Positions 14,337-17,905 of a stretch of 17,905 bases of DNA are shown in pieces. Under the pieces are notes generated by a model that had not been told where the DNA came from, did not search any database, and saw only the letters and a list, made by a program, of their open reading frames with translations. The stretch lies in NCBI GenBank assembly GCA_021731425.1, contig JAKFXJ010000190.1, forward strand, positions 1-17,905, read 5' to 3'. A program made the position numbers and the translations under genes. Positions within the stretch are counted from its first letter, which is position 1. Every line of letters begins with the position of its first letter. The stretch comes from Limnohabitans sp. GTDB lineage: Bacteria; Pseudomonadota; Gammaproteobacteria; Burkholderiales; Burkholderiaceae_C.

Positions 14337-15245
14337 ATGGAAAACAAAGCGTTTTATTCATTCAGGGTCCCGGTGGTTGCCGCGCCCATGTTTTTGGTCA
14401 GCGGTATCGAGCTTGTGGTGGCAGCGGCCAATGCAGGTATTGTGGGTGCGTTTCCAACGCTCAACGCCCGAACGCCTGCGTTGCTGGATGCATGGCTGGC
14501 TGAAATCAAGGACCGCACCCAAGGTGCGAGCGGGCTTGTGGCCGCCAACTTGATCCTGCACCCTTCGAATGTGAGGCGGGATGACGACCTGGACATTGTG
14601 ATCAACCACCGCGTCCCTTGGGTCATCACATCGGTGGGTTCGCCAGCCAACGTTGTCGAACGCGTGCATGCCTACGGCGGTCAGGTGTTGGCAGACGTGG
14701 CGTCTGTCAGGCATGCCAGGAAGGCCATGGAGGCGGGCGTTGACATGCTGGTTCTTTTGACGGCTGGTGCAGGCGGCAATACCGGCTGGATCAATCCCTT
14801 TGCCTTCATCGAGGAGGTGCGTGGATTCTGGTCGGGCCCCTTGGCGGTTGCGGGTTGTTTGAGCACCGGGCGTCAAGTCAAGGCCATTCAAGTGGCGGGG
14901 GCTGACATGGCCTACATTGGAACGCCCTTCATTGCAACGCCTGAAAGCATGGCATCGCCAGACTACAAAGAGGCGTTGCGCGGTGCAGGAGCCGATGACA
15001 TTGTCAAGACCGATGCGGTGACGGGGATTCCGGCTAACTTTTTGAAATCGTCCTTGCTTGCGCAAGGCATCATGCAAGCCGACGGCAGTTTGCTGCCCAA
15101 GGGTGCAAGTGATCTGGCCAGCTGGAAAACCGCGTGGAGTGCAGGCCAGGGTGTGGCCGCTGTGGGTGCAGTGGAGACAGTGGCTCGAAGGGTTGAAATA
15201 CTGCATCAAGAATGGCTGCAGGCCACTGAAGGTGCAGCCCGATAA
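14337..15245 (+). CDS. FMN-dependent TIM-barrel protein, nitronate monooxygenase family, catalytic His absent
   Basis: A 302-residue protein of the NMO/2-nitropropane dioxygenase superfamily. It has 'VPVVAAPMFLVSGIELV' at the N-terminus, 'GIVGAFPTL' (35-42), 'VITSVGSP' (96-103), 'VLADVASVRHA' (117-127), and the FMN-phosphate region 'GADMAYIGTPFIAT' (188-201). The usual 'AGGH' catalytic motif reads 'GAGGNTG', with N148 where nitronate monooxygenases have the base His. Nitronate oxidation is therefore doubtful. Given the acyl-CoA neighbours, a FabK- or IpdC-like flavin reductase or desaturase acting on a CoA ester is a reasonable guess. I chose the ATG at 14337 because 'MENKAFYSFRVPVVAAPM' fits the family N-terminus; the longer frame from 14250 overlaps ligase 1. 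The gene is convergent with ligase 2. Confidence 0.83.
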   Translation: MENKAFYSFRVPVVAAPMFLVSGIELVVAAANAGIVGAFPTLNARTPALLDAWLAEIKDRTQGASGLVAANLILHPSNVRRDDDLDIVINHRVPWVITSVGSPANVVERVHAYGGQVLADVASVRHARKAMEAGVDMLVLLTAGAGGNTGWINPFAFIEEVRGFWSGPLAVAGCLSTGRQVKAIQVAGADMAYIGTPFIATPESMASPDYKEALRGAGADDIVKTDAVTGIPANFLKSSLLAQGIMQADGSLLPKGASDLASWKTAWSAGQGVAAVGAVETVARRVEILHQEWLQATEGAAR

Positions 15246-15271
15246 ATCACGGGCGCCATCTGTTCGGCGGC

Positions 15272-16822
15272 TCATATCGCCCTGTCTCTGTCCTGCCAGT
15301 AGCGCATTCTGAGTTCGCGTTTCAAGACTTTCCCCGTTGCGCTTCTGGGTAGGTTGTCCGTGAATTCCAGTGATTTGGGTGCACTGACCGATCCGATTTG
15401 CGTCTTCACCAGGTTTTGCAACTCGACAGCGTCCACCGAGCAGCCGGGCTTGAGCTCCAACACCGCGTGAACAGATTCTCCCCATTTGTCGTTTGGAACA
15501 CCGAAGACACATGCTTCTTGAACGGCGGGGTGGGTCATCAAGGCCTGCTCAACACCGGCCGAGTAGATGTTGAATCCGCCTGAAATGATCACGTCTTTTT
15601 TACGATCCAACAAGGTGATGCGGCCGTCTTGATCCATGGCGCCCACATCGCCTGTGTGGTACCAACCATGTCGGTGCACGAGAGTGCTTGCAGGTTCATC
15701 TTCTAGGTACGCCGCATTGCTGACCCAGTCGCGCAAAACGATTTCACCGGGTTCTCCGGTTTCGCACCATTGACCATCATCGCGCATCACCCGGACTTGA
15801 CGGCTGACAGAGGGTGAGCCAATGGAGCGAAGAACGTGGGTGGAAGCAGGCTTGTCGCCATGCATGTGGTCTGAGGGGGAGAGGGCGGTGATGGGGCCTA
15901 TGGCTTCCGCTTGGCCGTACATGTTCACCATGACGGGGCCAAAAATGGACAGTGCCTGTTTCAGGGGCTCTTCGGCCATGGGTGCGGCGGCATAAACAAA
16001 ATGCTCGAGCGTTGCGTAATCAAACGATTTGATTTTTTCGGAGGCCAGCAACATGTAGATCACGGTCGGTGGCAGAAAGAGGACTTGGATCTTCTCTTGC
16101 TCAACGGTCTGCAGGATTTCCAGTGGGTCGGCTTTGTCGAGCAAAACATGCGTCGACCCGGTCATGGTGAGTGCGAAGATGAAGCTGCCCGCAAAATGGG
16201 TCATGGGTGCCACGACCAAGTGACGCTTGGCTTCGTGGGCTCGCATGGAGAACAGCATGTCCATGCTGGTCACGTAGTTGGAGAGGTGTGTGTGCATAAC
16301 ACCCTTGGAGCTGCCGGTTGTTCCGCTGGTGGAATAAAGCGTCCAAGGGGTCAATGGATCGTTGGGAAGGTCTTTGGCCATGGATCCTGCAGGCGCCATC
16401 CAGTCCGTCAAACAGGGTGTATCGCCATCTGGTTGGTCAAGACAACACCACAGAGACAGTGTGTGAAGCTCCTCTTGGACATGTGCTGCAAGAGATGCGA
16501 CATGGCTGTGATAAACCATGGCCGATGGTTTGTGTTGCCGCAAAATGCCTGCATTCAAAGCAGGACTGTTTCTGACATTGACGGGCACCAGCACCATGCC
16601 TGCACGCCACAGCCCGTACATGAAAATCAAGCCACGCCAATCGTTGGGGGACAAAAAGGCAACACGGGTTCCTGGTGCGATGCCCATGTCCTGGATTTTT
16701 GAGGCGATTCGATGAGACATCGATACCGCTTCTTGGTAGCTGATGGCGACGCCCCCTTGCTGGACGAAGATGGCATCAGGCGTTCTTAAGCCTGCCTTGT
16801 CCAGCGCGTCGGTAGCCCTCAT
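15272..16822 (-). CDS. AMP-forming acyl-CoA synthetase (ligase 2)
   Basis: A 516-residue adenylate-forming enzyme with all core motifs: 'STSGTTGSSKG' (164-174), 'YGQAE' (302-306), 'HTGDVG' (389-394), 'DRKKDVIISGGFN' (406-418) and 'ATGKVLK' with catalytic K498. It is related to ligase 1 but clearly distinct, with a different A5 motif (YGQAE versus YGFSEG) and a different acyl pocket region. The two ligases may therefore activate different carboxylates, for example the parent acid and a ring-opened or shortened intermediate. It follows the TRAP permease gene by 16 bases and has a clear ribosome binding site (AGGAGA), so uptake and activation are coupled in one operon. The start at 16822 is well supported. 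Confidence 0.92.
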   Translation of the reverse strand: MRATDALDKAGLRTPDAIFVQQGGVAISYQEAVSMSHRIASKIQDMGIAPGTRVAFLSPNDWRGLIFMYGLWRAGMVLVPVNVRNSPALNAGILRQHKPSAMVYHSHVASLAAHVQEELHTLSLWCCLDQPDGDTPCLTDWMAPAGSMAKDLPNDPLTPWTLYSTSGTTGSSKGVMHTHLSNYVTSMDMLFSMRAHEAKRHLVVAPMTHFAGSFIFALTMTGSTHVLLDKADPLEILQTVEQEKIQVLFLPPTVIYMLLASEKIKSFDYATLEHFVYAAAPMAEEPLKQALSIFGPVMVNMYGQAEAIGPITALSPSDHMHGDKPASTHVLRSIGSPSVSRQVRVMRDDGQWCETGEPGEIVLRDWVSNAAYLEDEPASTLVHRHGWYHTGDVGAMDQDGRITLLDRKKDVIISGGFNIYSAGVEQALMTHPAVQEACVFGVPNDKWGESVHAVLELKPGCSVDAVELQNLVKTQIGSVSAPKSLEFTDNLPRSATGKVLKRELRMRYWQDRDRAI

Positions 16823-16838
16823 GCGTGTCTCCTGATTC

Positions 16839-17905
16839 TCAGTCCATCAGATCAGGCAAGCTGGTGGCGATGGAGGGAAAGCCAATCAGCAAGGCCAGCA
16901 ATACAGCTTCCATGACGAGGAATGGCATGACACCCGCAAACAGCTGGCGCGAATTGACTTGCCCTTTGGCCGATGACAAAACGGCAAACAGGTTGAGCCC
17001 GACGGGTGGGGTGATGGCTGCAATTTCGATGAGTTTGATGATCAGCACACCAAACCAAATGCCATGGATGCCCAAAGATGTGGAAATGGGGTATAGAAAG
17101 GGTAGCGTGATGATCATCAAAGACACACTGTCGACAAAGCAGCCCAGGATCAGATACAGGATCACTACCAAAGCAATAAAGACAGCGGCACTCATCTCGA
17201 GGGTGACCACCAATGCTTTGAGGTCGCCGATGAAGCCGCTGATCAACAAAAATCGGCTGAATAAGAGACCCGCCATCACAATGAGGAAAAGTACAGCGGA
17301 GATGCGTGCACTTTCAATGAGGCTCTCCCACAGGGCACCTTTGGGCAAACGCTTGGTCGAAAGGGCAATCAGCAGAACACCTGTTGCACCCACCGCACCT
17401 GCTGCCGATGGTGGAAATGTGCCGGTGTAAATGCCGCCAACCACCAAACCGATCAGCAAGAAAACGGCCCAGGCGCTCGAGATGCCTTGCAGCTTTTGCT
17501 TCAAGCTGAATCTTTCGCTGATCAACGGGGCCCACTCTGGTCTGTAGATCAACATGATCCGAATGCCCACGATATAGCCGACAGCCGTGAGGACACCCGG
17601 CAAGATGCCAGCAATCAACAGCTTGCCAATGGGCTCACCCGTCAACACGGCATAGAGCACCATCGCAATCGAGGGCGGAATCAGGCCTGCCAAAGTGCCT
17701 GCAGCAGCCACGCAGCCTGCAGAGACGCCAGGGTTGTACCCATAACGGATCATCTCTGGCAAGGCCATGCGCGTGAAGATGCTGGCTGCCACGGTGGTGG
17801 AGCCGGATATGGCTGCAAACATGGCTTGTGCCATCACGGTCGCCATCATGAGGCTTCCTCGAATGCCACTCGTCAACTGGAACGCAGCTTTGTACAAATC
17901 GGAAA
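16839..17905 (-). CDS. TRAP transporter large permease subunit (DctM type), 5' end beyond the window
   Basis: The frame is open to the right window edge; about 355 residues are visible out of a usual 430 or so. The protein is almost wholly hydrophobic, with many membrane segments. Conserved DctM features are visible: 'FAAISGSTTVAASIF', 'ALPEMIRYGYNP', 'AAAGTLAGLIPPSIAMVLYA' and 'ITPPVGLNLFAV'. It forms the inner-membrane channel of a TRAP transporter, driven by ion gradients with a periplasmic binding protein. The small permease and binding protein genes are expected further right, outside the window. TRAP systems usually import organic acids, and the acyl-CoA ligase 16 bases downstream supports import of a carboxylate. 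The N-terminal approximately 75 residues are missing only because of the window edge. Confidence 0.93.
   Translation of the reverse strand, partial: SDLYKAAFQLTSGIRGSLMMATVMAQAMFAAISGSTTVAASIFTRMALPEMIRYGYNPGVSAGCVAAAGTLAGLIPPSIAMVLYAVLTGEPIGKLLIAGILPGVLTAVGYIVGIRIMLIYRPEWAPLISERFSLKQKLQGISSAWAVFLLIGLVVGGIYTGTFPPSAAGAVGATGVLLIALSTKRLPKGALWESLIESARISAVLFLIVMAGLLFSRFLLISGFIGDLKALVVTLEMSAAVFIALVVILYLILGCFVDSVSLMIITLPFLYPISTSLGIHGIWFGVLIIKLIEIAAITPPVGLNLFAVLSSAKGQVNSRQLFAGVMPFLVMEAVLLALLIGFPSIATSLPDLMD

Noticed and set aside
15246..15271. Bidirectional terminator between the FMN protein and ligase 2
   Set aside because: Only four- to five-base GC pairings with long loops and no T-tracts are visible.
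14358..15512. Leftward frame of 384 codons
   Set aside because: It is antisense to the FMN protein and crosses the end of ligase 2; its composition is typical of a shadow frame.
15911..16702. Rightward frame of 263 codons
   Set aside because: It is antisense to ligase 2, which has a full set of adenylation motifs.

Overview
The window looks like a chromosomal segment of a betaproteobacterium, probably of the Comamonadaceae type (Limnohabitans, Rhodoferax, Polaromonas or Hydrogenophaga range). This is an inference from the moderate-to-high GC content, the codon use, and the mix of CoA-dependent catabolic genes with a TRAP transporter. I ran no database search, so the genus is not established. 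I saw no rRNA, tRNA, CRISPR array or intact insertion sequence.

Region 1 (about 1-5600) is an accessory, defence-island-like stretch. It opens with the cut-off end of a leftward MbcA/ParS/Xre-type (DUF2384-like) antitoxin. A region rich in inverted repeats follows, then a complete higB-higA toxin-antitoxin operon with a perfect inverted repeat filling its promoter spacer. Next is a short leftward DUF3427 remnant, then a 662-residue Schlafen-group-3/DUF2075 helicase-like protein carrying an N-terminal PD-(D/E)XK-type nuclease signature. A conserved-looking 151-residue protein of unknown function comes next, then a one-protein regulator with HTH, GHKL ATPase and STAS-like (DUF4325) parts. The region ends in a decayed parD antitoxin with two in-frame stop codons, which marks the island border.

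Region 2 (about 5638-17905) is a CoA-thioester catabolic cluster of divergent operons. A leftward pair encodes an enoyl-CoA hydratase and a MECR/Etr1-like 2-enoyl thioester reductase. A divergent rightward operon has four tightly packed genes: an HSD10-like short-chain dehydrogenase, a phthalate-dioxygenase-reductase-type electron-transfer protein, a cytochrome P450, and an SCP-x-like thiolase. The first three are joined by ATGA overlaps. This operon ends at a hairpin terminator lying inside the 3' end of a convergent tetR gene. The tetR gene follows an AMP-forming acyl-CoA ligase. Divergent from that ligase is an FMN TIM-barrel protein of the nitronate monooxygenase family, in which the usual catalytic His is replaced by Asn. 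A second acyl-CoA ligase and the large membrane subunit of a TRAP transporter (cut by the window end) form a further leftward operon.

Read together, region 2 suggests uptake of an organic acid by the TRAP system, activation to CoA thioesters by two ligases, hydroxylation by the P450 with its own reductase, and oxidation, hydration, reduction and thiolytic cleavage. The TetR protein would probably respond to a CoA thioester. The substrate cannot be read from the sequence. No acyl-CoA dehydrogenase is present in the window.
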